From assembly GCA_002371495.1 (NCBI GenBank), contig DFIX01000054.1:17904-44828 (forward strand): a DNA stretch of 26,925 nt, read 5' to 3'. The notes under the pieces were generated by a model, which saw only the letters and a program-made list of their open reading frames with translations, made no database searches and was not told where the DNA came from. Shown here in pieces: positions 1-7,309 of this stretch (its first letter is position 1; each line of letters begins with the position of its first letter). The DNA is from Eggerthellaceae bacterium UBA3686. GTDB lineage: Bacteria > Actinomycetota > Coriobacteriia > Coriobacteriales > Eggerthellaceae. Position numbers and translations under genes: made by a program.

Positions 1-24
1 GGGTCAGACCCCTTTTTCACATTT
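1..24. repeat. GGTCAGACC palindrome, cut by the left edge
   Basis: The window opens with GGGTCAGACCCC followed by a T-run and CACATTT. This matches the right half and centre of the palindromes at 8415-8453 and 10892-10926. The left arm lies outside the window. It probably marks the 3' end of a gene just upstream, as the other copies do. Confidence 0.75.
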
Positions 25-97
25 GGAAAGAAGTTTGATGAAACGAGCGCTCAAACCGAATACCCCTGGGGCAATTGGTTTATGCGTGACCCGTCCC

Positions 98-210
98 ACC
101 GCGTTTCCGCAGGCGGGAGCGCGCTCCGGCTTGGCTTCGCCTAACCTATGTGAATTACAGGAACAGTGGCTGCAGAATCGCCGGAGTCACGCCCCCGCCT
201 GCGGAAACAC
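98..210 (+). repeat. Covarying hairpin element, copy A
   Basis: Arms 103-117 and 194-208 are perfect 15 bp inverted repeats (GTTTCCGCAGGCGGG). An inner helix CTCCGGC (124-130) pairs with GCCGGAG (180-186). The loop carries the family motifs CTTGGCTTCG and CTGCAGAATCGC. The arm is preceded by TCCCACCGCG, as in copies B and F. Copy A is nearly identical to copy B, so the two probably arose by recent duplication. It fills most of the gap left of the first gene and may form part of that gene's upstream region. Confidence 0.85.
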
Positions 211-273
211 TTCGTTTTTTGGGAGCGACGAAGAAAGGGCGCCTCTTCAGCTGTGTTTCCAAGGGGGCGATCG

Positions 274-1152
274 ATGAAACGAGCGCTTATAGTATTGCTG
301 GTGGTGGCGGTGGTCATGGTCGGGGGCGTGTATGCGCTCGTCGTGTTAAGGCCATCTGTCGTGCAGCCGGCTGTGGAGGCATTCGAGGCTCGGGTTTTGA
401 ACCAGCAAGGCGCGACAGCCAGCCAAGAGTTGACAGGCGGGGCAGAGGGGTTCGACGCCCTGGGCGACGCAGTGCCATCGGCCGCTGAAGAGGCAGCCGA
501 GCAGGATGAATGGCTGCGCCAGCACCGTACGCGCCTGATTGCGCAGGCCAGCGGGGTCGATTTCCGATGCCCGGTGGCAACCGAGGACCTTACGGGCATC
601 CTATTTCATCAGGCGTCGTTTGCCTATGCCTTGCCCTTCACGACCGAGCTGCCCGAAGCTAACTACGAATGGGTCGAAGCCCATCGTACCATTCCCGTGA
701 ACCGTGACCAGCAGGAAGGGGAGTGGCTCGATGCCGAGGCGCTGCACTTATGGCGCACGTCGGATGCGACCCCCATGGAAACTTCGATCGACGTCGGGGC
801 TGCGGCGGGCACGGTGGTCCGCTCGCCCATTTCGGGCAAGGTGGTGCTCGTGAAGGACTACATGCTCTACGACCAGGTGCCCGACATCGAGATACACATC
901 CAGCCCGACGGCAAGCCCGACCTGGACTGCGTGCTCATCCACACGTCCGACCCGCTCGTGAGCGCGGGGGAACACGTGGATGCGGGCCTGACCGAGGTGT
1001 GTCACGTGCGCGACATAGAGAAGGACCTGACCGACGTGCAGCTTTCGTTCTTCACCCCCGAAGGCGTCGGCGGCAACCACGTGCATGTGCAGCTCAACGA
1101 CGCTACGACCAAGGGCTACCGTTCCGAAAAGCTCAAAGGCGCCGTGCAATAG
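274..1152 (+). CDS. Exported LytM/M23 peptidase-like protein, probably non-catalytic
   Basis: Predicted protein of 292 residues. The start at 274 has an AAGGGGG ribosome site 6 bases upstream and opens a signal-anchor helix (about residues 4-24), so the protein should be exported or tethered outside the membrane. After an acidic, Ala-rich stretch, the C-terminal half (about 180-292) has the LytM/M23 layout: GTVVRSPISGKVVLV, a later LDCVLIHTSDPLVSAGEHV segment, and a closing N-H-V-H-V-Q motif with H269 and H271. M23 enzymes bind zinc through an upstream H-x3-D motif as well as this H-x-H, and I do not see the upstream motif. Either the domain is degenerate and serves as a regulator of peptidoglycan amidases, or it binds the wall without cutting it. 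The family is inferred from layout only. The gene stands alone between repeat elements. Confidence 0.75.
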   Translation: MKRALIVLLVVAVVMVGGVYALVVLRPSVVQPAVEAFEARVLNQQGATASQELTGGAEGFDALGDAVPSAAEEAAEQDEWLRQHRTRLIAQASGVDFRCPVATEDLTGILFHQASFAYALPFTTELPEANYEWVEAHRTIPVNRDQQEGEWLDAEALHLWRTSDATPMETSIDVGAAAGTVVRSPISGKVVLVKDYMLYDQVPDIEIHIQPDGKPDLDCVLIHTSDPLVSAGEHVDAGLTEVCHVRDIEKDLTDVQLSFFTPEGVGGNHVHVQLNDATTKGYRSEKLKGAVQ

Positions 1153-1182
1153 CCGCCTGTGACAGCCCCCTTTTGCCATCCC

Positions 1183-1297
1183 ACCGCGTTTCCGCAGGCA
1201 GGAGCGCGCTCCGGCTTGGCTTCGCCTAAACCTATGTGGATATACAGGAACAGTGGCTGCAGAATCGCCGGAGTCACGCTCCCGCCTGCGGAAACGC
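1183..1297 (+). repeat. Covarying hairpin element, copy B
   Basis: The arms are 1188-1206 and 1278-1295, complementary over 18 positions with one A/C mismatch. The inner CTCCGGC/GCCGGAG helix and the loop motifs are the same as in copy A. It begins 30 bases after the stop of the preceding gene and points toward copy C, 57 bases away, so B and C form an inverted pair. With copy C it accounts for most of the 1153-1508 gap. Confidence 0.85.
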
Positions 1298-1353
1298 TCC
1301 GTTTCCAGATGGATGCTCTTCGCTCCCGTTGCCATATTCAATCTTGGTGGGTA

Positions 1354-1462
1354 GCGAATGCGCAGGTAGGGGCGTGACATGAGCGATTCTGCAGGCACCT
1401 TCTTCAAAATATTTCATGTTAGCCGAAGCCAAGCGAATGCGCGCCCCTACCTGCGCATTCGC
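1354..1462 (-). repeat. Covarying hairpin element, copy C
   Basis: Arms 1354-1374 and 1442-1462 are a perfect 21 bp inverted repeat. The arm sequence (GCGAATGCGCAGG and on) is unlike that of copy B. Read on the minus strand, the loop has CTTGGCTTCGGCTAA and CCTGCAGAATCGC. It ends 46 bases before the 3' end of the minus-strand NTPase gene, so it sits downstream of genes on both sides. Confidence 0.85.
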
Positions 1463-1508
1463 GGCGGGATGGACTGCCGTTAATATAGAAACGAGGAGCA
1501 CTCCCTTT

Positions 1509-2195
1509 TCACAGTTTTGCGAGCTCGAGGAGAGCGGTGAGGGCTTCAGGGCCGGGGTGCAGGGGGCGGATACCGTTCCAGGGGGCGTCCTTGAAGCGTT
1601 CGAGCGCGGCTTGCAGCAGCTGCTCGCGCACGACCACGAGCGCATGGGGAAGCGAAGGCGTAGCACCGCGGTCGATGAGAGCCATGGCTGCTGCCAGGCC
1701 GCCCGAATGCAGGAGCTCGAGTCGCCCGAGTTCGTCGACGACGAGCAATCTGCGCGCTATCGGCGAGTGGGCTTCGTCGCTGCCGTCGCCTCGCGCTGCC
1801 GAGGTTGTTGGCTGCAAATCGCTTGCGCCTGGCGAATCAGCAGCCGTTGCGCAGGCAATGCGCGCCAGGTGGGCGTTCACGTGTTCGATCGCTTCGTCCG
1901 ATATGGCCCACGAGAGCTTGGCCTGGCTCGCTTGCGTGCACAAAGCCTCACGCTCGGCGCCTTCGACCAGATCATCGCGGCGCGCGAAGACGATGCGATC
2001 GTGTTGGGGCAACAGCTCGTTGAAGATGCTGAGCTTCTCGAATTCGACCGCGCCGTTGGGTGCGGTATGCTCGGCCCAGTCGCCCGGGGCTATGACGCCG
2101 CAGACCTCTGTCCCCAAGGCTTCGAGCTGGCAAATTGCATCTTGCAGCCAGCGGGTCTTTCCCGTCTGGATTTCTCCGGTCAAGATGAAGAGCAT
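1509..2195 (-). CDS. THEP1-like P-loop NTPase
   Basis: Predicted protein of 228 residues. It opens with a Walker A motif (G-E-I-Q-T-G-K-T, residues 7-14) directly after the first strand, and has a Walker B segment LLVVDELGRLEL. This arrangement is typical of the small THEP1/COG1618 nucleoside-triphosphatases, whose Walker B reads DE(I/L)G-x-(M/L)E. Related P-loop proteins (DUF2478) occur near molybdenum transport genes in other bacteria, and modABC lies about 2.6 kb away here, but on the other strand, so a link is only suggestive. A polar, low-complexity insert (about residues 120-145, rich in S, A, D) separates the two halves. The ribosome site is weak. The gene diverges from the GH73 gene. 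The physiological substrate is unknown. Confidence 0.72.
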   Translation of the reverse strand: MLFILTGEIQTGKTRWLQDAICQLEALGTEVCGVIAPGDWAEHTAPNGAVEFEKLSIFNELLPQHDRIVFARRDDLVEGAEREALCTQASQAKLSWAISDEAIEHVNAHLARIACATAADSPGASDLQPTTSAARGDGSDEAHSPIARRLLVVDELGRLELLHSGGLAAAMALIDRGATPSLPHALVVVREQLLQAALERFKDAPWNGIRPLHPGPEALTALLELAKL

Positions 2196-2256
2196 GGTGC
2201 ACCGTTCTTTCGTCCATATTGCCGAAACTTGTGTTTTACGTTGGCAATCCGTGGAT

Positions 2257-2284
2257 TTGCCCCGTACAGCAGGGTATATATTAT
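2257..2284 (+). promoter_or_regulatory. Putative sigma-70-type promoter for the GH73 gene
   Basis: TTGCCC (2257-2262), a 16 bp spacer and TATTAT (2279-2284) lie about 40 bases upstream of the GH73 start, in an AT-rich part of the divergent intergenic region. Confidence 0.5.
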
Positions 2285-2324
2285 CCTATTCGACAAACAG
2301 GGGTTTTCTATTCAAGAAGGTAGG

Positions 2325-3527
2325 ATGCGGGAAGCAATGACATATGCAGCGGAGGCGGCTCGCGGCACGGACCAGCGCAGGTTCGCGTTCGTCGCGGTTG
2401 CTGTTTTTGCGATCTTGCTCGCCGCGATGGGCTTGTTGTTCGCGTTCGCTTCCGAGGCTTGGGCCGCAGAGCGGTTCGCGGAGGAAGCCACGGAGCAAAC
2501 CGTAGAAAAGGGCGACCTGGTTGCGGGTTCCATCTGGGATGGCTCGTCCGAACAGGCCAGCCAGGCGAGTGCCGCCTCGGCCAATGGGTCGGCGGCTTAC
2601 GCTCCCGATTCCAAAGCGTACGACCCGCGTTTCGACAAGCGCAATGCCGAGCTCGTCGACGATCGTCCGTACATGACGGCACCCTACGCCATCTTCCCCT
2701 TCATCCCCAATCCGACGACCGAGGCGTTCATCGAGTCGATCTGCGAGGACGCTCGGCAAATCGGCCTAAACGACGATTTGTACGCATCGGTCATGATTGC
2801 ACAGGCTATTCTAGAATCAGGCTCGGGCAGCTCGGGCCTTTCCAAACCGCCGTACAACAACCTGTTCGGCATAAAGGGCTCGTATAAGGGTAAGAGTGTC
2901 GCCCTGTGGACGTCGGAAGACGACGGCAGCGGAGCCAAGTACGACATCGTCTCGCCGTTCAGACGCTACCCGTCACCCAAGGAGTCGCTGCAGGATTACG
3001 CTGACTTGCTGAAGCGCGACATGGGCAACTTCTATGCGCCCACATGGAAGTCGAATGCCAAAACCTACGTTCATGCTTGCAACTACCTGCAGGGCCATTA
3101 CGCCACCGATACGTCGTATTCGGGCAAGTTGCAGGGCATAATCCTCGCTTACGATCTGACGCAGTACGACCACCCTAAAAAGGAGGCTCCTGCCAAAACG
3201 AAGAACGAGCGCGCGTTGCAGATGCTGCGCGCCGTATCGATCGACGGCCGTCCCATCAAGTCGGAAGCCGAGCTCGTGTACGCCGATAGCGATGGGGCCA
3301 AGCAGCAAGACGATGCTCGCAAAGATTCCCAGTCGGCTGACGAGGGGGCGGGCGCGCAAAACGAGCTTATGCGCGAAATCGATGCAGTAAGAAACGGTGA
3401 AGGCCTCGATGACGTTCCGGCGCCCGATGTGCCACCGATCGAGCCGGCGGTTCCCGCAGCAGGCGTATCGATTGCCGTCCTGATTGCCATGGCTGTGCGC
3501 GGAAAGCTCGTGGCGCTCTTGATGTAG
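2325..3527 (+). CDS. GH73 glucosaminidase (LytG/FlgJ-like), membrane-anchored
   Basis: Predicted protein of 400 residues. The start at 2325 follows AAGAAGG by 4 bases; 2337 is a possible second ATG. The frame stays open upstream to 1416, but that part is the shadow of the opposite-strand NTPase. Residues 20-48 form an N-terminal signal or anchor helix, followed by a low-complexity linker. The GH73 endo-beta-N-acetylglucosaminidase domain spans about 131-290: I see AQAILESGSGSSGLS with the likely catalytic acid E164, then NNLFGIKG, YPSPKESLQDYADLL and the YSGKLQGII segment. These enzymes cut the glycan strands of peptidoglycan. The C-terminal part is charged and disordered, then ends in a hydrophobic stretch (IAVLIAMAV) that could be a second anchor. 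It probably works in cell-wall turnover or cell separation. Confidence 0.9.
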   Translation: MREAMTYAAEAARGTDQRRFAFVAVAVFAILLAAMGLLFAFASEAWAAERFAEEATEQTVEKGDLVAGSIWDGSSEQASQASAASANGSAAYAPDSKAYDPRFDKRNAELVDDRPYMTAPYAIFPFIPNPTTEAFIESICEDARQIGLNDDLYASVMIAQAILESGSGSSGLSKPPYNNLFGIKGSYKGKSVALWTSEDDGSGAKYDIVSPFRRYPSPKESLQDYADLLKRDMGNFYAPTWKSNAKTYVHACNYLQGHYATDTSYSGKLQGIILAYDLTQYDHPKKEAPAKTKNERALQMLRAVSIDGRPIKSEAELVYADSDGAKQQDDARKDSQSADEGAGAQNELMREIDAVRNGEGLDDVPAPDVPPIEPAVPAAGVSIAVLIAMAVRGKLVALLM

Positions 3528-3568
3528 GTGCGATGGTAGCTGCGCCTTGTGGTAAGGAAGGACCCATC

Positions 3569-4243
3569 ATGGCAAAGATTCCAAAACTACTGAAAGTTGT
3601 TGCCGGCATAGCTGGCGCGGCAGGGGTGTATTTGGCAGGTCGCAAAACCGGTCTGAAACAGGCGGGCGAGGGCTTACCTGCAGACGGTTCGGGATCCCAG
3701 AAGGTTGGGCAGGCCGCCGCGCAGGCCATCGAGACGCCGTTAGCGGGCGGAGCGGCTCCGGATGCGTCGCCGGCTGCCGAGTCCGTTGCCTCTTTGCAAA
3801 ATGGTGCCGAAAGCAGTCGTGCGGTGCGTCCCATTTCGTCACCGCGTGACGCAGACGCTTACCATGATGCTATTTCGACACGTGCAGCGCGCCTGCGTGC
3901 TCAGATAATCCAGAAAGCCCTGGCTACCGAAATGCCCCAGGAGCTTCTGGAAGTTGAATCACAGCAGGTCAACAATCACGATGAAACGCCATCTGACACG
4001 CCCACCGTACAAGCCGTGCACGATGCGCCGTCGGCTCAAGCCCAGGCGCAGGCGTCAGCGTCCGAGCAGGATGCGCAGCCGGCGCCGACCTCTGAACAGG
4101 ATGCTCCTACGGTAGAGCACATCGAGGGTTCTGCTGAGCCAGAACCGTATCAGATGATTCAGGATGCACTTGCCACGACCGAGCTGTTCACTGAAGATAG
4201 CGACAAGGCCTACAAGCCCACGCCCTTCGCTATGCCCGAATAA
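3569..4243 (+). CDS. Hypothetical Ala/Gln-rich protein with N-terminal hydrophobic segment
   Basis: Predicted protein of 224 residues. I chose 3569 over an in-frame ATG at 3533 because AAGGAAGG sits 8 bases before it. It starts 41 bases after the GH73 gene and is probably cotranscribed with it. Residues 8-21 (VVAGIAGAAGVYLAG) are a short hydrophobic stretch, next to a Lys/Arg-rich segment. The rest is predicted disordered: rich in Ala, Gln, Ser, Glu and Pro, with the near-repeat (S)EQDAQPAPTSEQDAP. I recognise no domain. The layout resembles small envelope-associated proteins, but no function can be given. Confidence 0.7.
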   Translation: MAKIPKLLKVVAGIAGAAGVYLAGRKTGLKQAGEGLPADGSGSQKVGQAAAQAIETPLAGGAAPDASPAAESVASLQNGAESSRAVRPISSPRDADAYHDAISTRAARLRAQIIQKALATEMPQELLEVESQQVNNHDETPSDTPTVQAVHDAPSAQAQAQASASEQDAQPAPTSEQDAPTVEHIEGSAEPEPYQMIQDALATTELFTEDSDKAYKPTPFAMPE

Positions 4244-4340
4244 TAGGGTGACGGGGGGCGGTGGTTCGTCACCTAAGCCTGTTACTGCTACCCCCGGGGT
4301 AGCCTGCATGTTGCGTGAACTCATCCCACCGTGCCTTTCT

Positions 4341-4540
4341 CTGCGGGGGCGCGCTCCGGCTTTGCTTCGGCTAAACCTAATTGTATTGGTTCCTGACTAC
4401 GCTTCGCGTATTCAGGAAATAGTTCTGGAAGCATGCGCGGGGGCAAGCTGAAGCTTGCCCGGCCTCGCTGAAAACGAGCCACCGGCTCGTTTTCCGGGCG
4501 CTCGGCCCCTGCAGAATCGCCGGAGTCACGCCCCCCGCAG
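4341..4540 (+). repeat. Covarying hairpin element, copy D, enlarged loop
   Basis: The arms CTGCGGGGGCG (4341-4351) and CGCCCCCCGCAG (4529-4540) pair apart from one extra base. The inner CTCCGGC/GCCGGAG helix and the loop motifs (GCTTCGGCTAA, CTGCAGAATCGC) fit the family. The loop is about 80 bases longer than in other copies and holds three further hairpins: TTCCTGA...TCAGGAA (4390-4418), GGGCAAGCT/AGCTTGCCC (4441-4460) and GAAAACGAGCC/GGCTCGTTTTC (4470-4494). It is preceded by CATCCCACCG, as in copies A and B. Confidence 0.82.
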
Positions 4541-4667
4541 TCGGTCATCCCTGCGACCAGTTACTTCAGGGACGGCTGATTAGAGAAATTGGCTGCTTGT
4601 GTTACCGGCGAATGATGAAACGGTACGAACTGGTACGGAATACAACTAGAAAAGAAATAATTCATCA

Positions 4668-4696
4668 TTGACGATAAACCTCATCCGAGGTATTAT
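4668..4696 (+). promoter_or_regulatory. modA promoter with a dyad between -35 and -10
   Basis: TTGACG (4668-4673), a 17 bp spacer and TATTAT (4691-4696) make a near-consensus promoter, with transcription expected to start near 4703. The dyad ACCTC-atcc-GAGGT (4678-4691) fills the spacer and touches the -10 box, where a repressor would block RNA polymerase. A second dyad, ATTCG-gcgcta-CGAAT (4705-4720), covers the expected transcript start. Neither resembles the E. coli ModE site as I know it. Confidence 0.7.
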
Positions 4697-4763
4697 TCAT
4701 TACTATTCGGCGCTACGAATGTAGTAGACGCAAGATAAAGGGAAGGAAAGAGAAGGGATTCAC

Positions 4764-5777
4764 ATGAAGAAATTGCATGCAGTATTTGCTGCAGTGTTCG
4801 CGCTGGCCCTGGTGGCAGCGTTCGCGCTGGTCGGCTGCTCGTCGGGCGGCTCGAGCTCTGCGGCGGCAAGCGGATCGTCTGCAGCGGCAAGCTCGTCGGC
4901 TGCGGCTAGCAGCGCGGCAGCCAGCAGTGCTGCCGCAAGCCCCGCGGCGGCCAGCAGCGCAGCTGCCAGCTCCGCTGCAGCTTCCAGCGCTGCAAGCGCC
5001 GAGGCTGTTCAGCTGCAGGTGTTCGCCGCCAACTCGCTGTCGAAGGCGATGGACGAGGCTCAGGCACTCTACACGCAGAAGACGGGCACGACGTTCGCTG
5101 ACACGCAGTACCTCAGCTCCGGCGACCTTAACGCCGAGCTCGCTGCAGGCGCCTACGCGGACATCGAGATCACCGCTTCGAAGAAGACCATGGACGACGC
5201 CGAGGAGGCTGGCTACATCGATCCGGCCACCCGCACCACCATGTTCGTGAACGACCTGGTCATCGTGACCGCTGCCAACAATAACGACATCACCGAGGTC
5301 ACGCTCGACGACGTTGCCGCCGGCAAGTACACCGTGGGCATCGGCGACGATTCCGTCCCGGCTGGCAACTACGCCAACCAGGCGCTGTCCACCGTCGGCT
5401 GCTTCAACGATCCTGAGGGTAAGACCGGCGCCGAGAGCTCCGGTAAGGCCGGCGACGCCGGCGACGCTGCCGCTTATGCCGGCACGCCGCTCGAGGGCAA
5501 GTACACCACCGCTGACAGCGTGGGCAACGTCTGCTCGCTCGCCGAGTCCGGCGAAGTCGACATCGCTTTCGTTTACACCTCCGACGTTCAGCGCTTCGGT
5601 GGCGTGAAGGTCGTCGGCACGGTTCCTGCCGATACGCACAAGAACATCACCTACCCGGGTGCTGTGTGCGCGCAGTCGACCAATTCCGAGGCTGCCAAGG
5701 CGTTCATCGACTGGTGCATGAGCGATGACGATGCCCTCGAGATCTGGCAGAAGTGGGGCTTCGAGCTCTCTGCTTAA
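4764..5777 (+). CDS. modA: Molybdate-binding lipoprotein ModA
   Basis: Predicted protein of 337 residues. An AGAAGGG ribosome site lies 6 bases upstream. A lipoprotein signal ends in ALVG-C25, so the protein should be lipid-anchored on the outer face of the membrane. Residues 26-80 are an almost pure Ser/Ala linker. The solute-binding domain follows, starting VQLQVFAANSLSKAMDEAQALY, with the ModA landmarks: the Ser in AANSL, SSGDLNAEL, DIEITASKKTMDDA, FVNDLVIVT and DIAFVYTSD. It also keeps the expected late PGAVCAQSTNSEAAKAFIDW segment. ModA captures molybdate (or tungstate) and hands it to ModBC. It is the first gene of the modABC set, under the promoter at 4668. A hairpin between modA and modB suggests that modA is transcribed in excess. 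Confidence 0.95.
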   Translation: MKKLHAVFAAVFALALVAAFALVGCSSGGSSSAAASGSSAAASSSAAASSAAASSAAASPAAASSAAASSAAASSAASAEAVQLQVFAANSLSKAMDEAQALYTQKTGTTFADTQYLSSGDLNAELAAGAYADIEITASKKTMDDAEEAGYIDPATRTTMFVNDLVIVTAANNNDITEVTLDDVAAGKYTVGIGDDSVPAGNYANQALSTVGCFNDPEGKTGAESSGKAGDAGDAAAYAGTPLEGKYTTADSVGNVCSLAESGEVDIAFVYTSDVQRFGGVKVVGTVPADTHKNITYPGAVCAQSTNSEAAKAFIDWCMSDDDALEIWQKWGFELSA

Positions 5778-5814
5778 TTCTGCTAAAGAAATAGTCTCGA
5801 TGCAGTAATATATG

Positions 5815-5846
5815 CAGGGGAGTCGGATTGCCGGCTCCCCTGTTTT
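5815..5846 (+). terminator. Intercistronic hairpin between modA and modB
   Basis: CAGGGGAGTCGG pairs with CCGGCTCCCCTG (12 bp, one G-U pair, ATTG loop) and is followed by TTTT. The U-run is short, so it probably acts as a partial terminator, letting modA be expressed above modBC. It could also protect the modA mRNA 3' end. Confidence 0.7.
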
Positions 5847-5896
5847 GCGAATGACGCCGCACGGGCAGCTGCCCTACGGTACCGGAGGAACACACG

Positions 5897-7309
5897 ATGC
5901 ACAAGCGCGCAATTTCGATGCTCATGAGCGTGTTGGTGGGCCTGAGCCTGTGCTGGCCAGCGCTTGCATGGGCCGATGAGGAGGCCGATGAGCAGGCTTT
6001 CGAAGCTGCTGAAGCGGCGGAGGATACGACGGGCGAGGCCCAGGGTGGCGGTGACGGGCTGACGTTGTCGTCGGACAACCTTTCGGCCGTGATTGATGGT
6101 TGCCCGTTTGCACTCAACGATTTCGAGCGTGCAAGCGCAGGCAGCAACCGCGAGATAGACGGTGCCTATTTCGGCTATACGTACTACATCGGCAAGAAGC
6201 CGACCGATGTCATGTACGTTGCTACCGAGACCGACGTGGTTGTGCACGTGGATGCGCAAGCGGCGCAGGCGGTCGGCCTCGACGCCGCCTCCGAGGAAGG
6301 CCAGGCGTACCTCAGGCGCTACATCGAAGCGCTCGGCAAGGCCAACGAGGGTGGCTCTCGTGGCATCAAGAGCGGGTCAACGTGGCATTTCACGACCGAA
6401 GAGGCCGTTGACGTCAACGGCGTGGCGTTCTCGTTCGACCGCGAGCTGTCGAAAGGACGTTTCTACAACTGCGTGATCGGCTCCGATGGTTCGGATGTGA
6501 CCGACACGGCCAACGATCGCCACGTGCAGCTGACTCATGCCTGCTTCGCATCGCTCGTCGCATCGGCGGATGCGGCCATCGTCGACCCGCCGAGCGCCGC
6601 CGAGCAGCTGAGCGCGTTTTTCGCGACGCTCGACTGGTCGCCTCTGTGGGTCACGCTGAAAACGACGCTCGTGGCAATTGTGTTCATCTTCGTGTTGGGG
6701 CTTGCTGCAGCATATGCCACCTTGCATGTGTCTCCGAGGATGCGCGATCTGCTCGATACCCTGTTTACCATCCCCATGGTGCTTCCGCCGACGGTATGCG
6801 GCTTCCTGCTGCTGCTGTTGCTGGGCAACAATACGCCCATAGGGCAATGGTTCAACTCGGTGGGCTTTCCGCTGGTCTTCAGTTGGCCTGCCACCGTCAT
6901 CGCGGCAACCGTGGTCGCCTTCCCGCTGATGTATCGCAATGCGCGCGGCGCCTTCGAGAACCTCGACCCCAACATGCTCGACGCGGCGCGCACCCTTGGC
7001 TGGAAGGAAAGCCGCATCTTCTTCAAGATCATGCTGCCGCTCTCGTGGAGCAGCATCGCGGCGGGCACGGTGCTCTCGTTCGCGCGCGCATTGGGCGAGT
7101 ACGGCGCCACGTTGTTCCTGGCAGGCAACTACGTGGGCATAACGCGCACGATTCCCATCTCGATTTACTTCTACTGGAAGATCGGGCGCACCGACATCGC
7201 CATCTTCTGGACGATCGTGGTGCTGGTGTTCAGCTTCGTCGTCATCCTGTTCATAAACCTGTGGTCGCAGCATACGACGCGCTACCGTAAGGGGGCGGTT
7301 GAGGAATGA
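5897..7309 (+). CDS. modB: Molybdate ABC transporter permease ModB with exported N-terminal domain
   Basis: Predicted protein of 470 residues, about twice the usual ModB length of about 225. It starts 9 bases after GGAGG. Residues 1-26 form a cleavable-looking signal peptide (ending PALAWADE). Residues 27-230 form an acidic, then mixed, globular-looking region with no family I recognise. Residues 232-470 are a complete permease with about five helices, including FTIPMVLPPTVCGFLLLLLLG and the EAA loop ENLDPNMLDAARTLGWKES, which docks on ModC. The signal peptide places the extra domain outside the cell, where it could meet ModA. The stop codon overlaps the modC start (ATGA), so the two are translationally coupled. 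The reading frame is continuous with no sign of a frameshift, so the fusion looks genuine. Confidence 0.93.
   Translation: MHKRAISMLMSVLVGLSLCWPALAWADEEADEQAFEAAEAAEDTTGEAQGGGDGLTLSSDNLSAVIDGCPFALNDFERASAGSNREIDGAYFGYTYYIGKKPTDVMYVATETDVVVHVDAQAAQAVGLDAASEEGQAYLRRYIEALGKANEGGSRGIKSGSTWHFTTEEAVDVNGVAFSFDRELSKGRFYNCVIGSDGSDVTDTANDRHVQLTHACFASLVASADAAIVDPPSAAEQLSAFFATLDWSPLWVTLKTTLVAIVFIFVLGLAAAYATLHVSPRMRDLLDTLFTIPMVLPPTVCGFLLLLLLGNNTPIGQWFNSVGFPLVFSWPATVIAATVVAFPLMYRNARGAFENLDPNMLDAARTLGWKESRIFFKIMLPLSWSSIAAGTVLSFARALGEYGATLFLAGNYVGITRTIPISIYFYWKIGRTDIAIFWTIVVLVFSFVVILFINLWSQHTTRYRKGAVEE

Noticed and set aside
274..1152. Active M23 zinc endopeptidase
   Set aside because: The H-x-H motif is present, but I cannot find the upstream H-x3-D metal motif, so catalytic activity is not supported.
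98..1462. CRISPR array
   Set aside because: Repeats are palindromic intergenic elements, irregularly spaced, in both orientations, with no spacer series and no cas genes.
1416..2324. N-terminal extension of the GH73 open frame back to 1416
   Set aside because: It overlaps the opposite-strand NTPase gene completely, lacks a ribosome site, and the signal helix starts only after 2325.
4600..4763. Moco riboswitch upstream of modA
   Set aside because: The leader after the expected start is only about 60 bases and has no room for, or sign of, the long Moco RNA fold.
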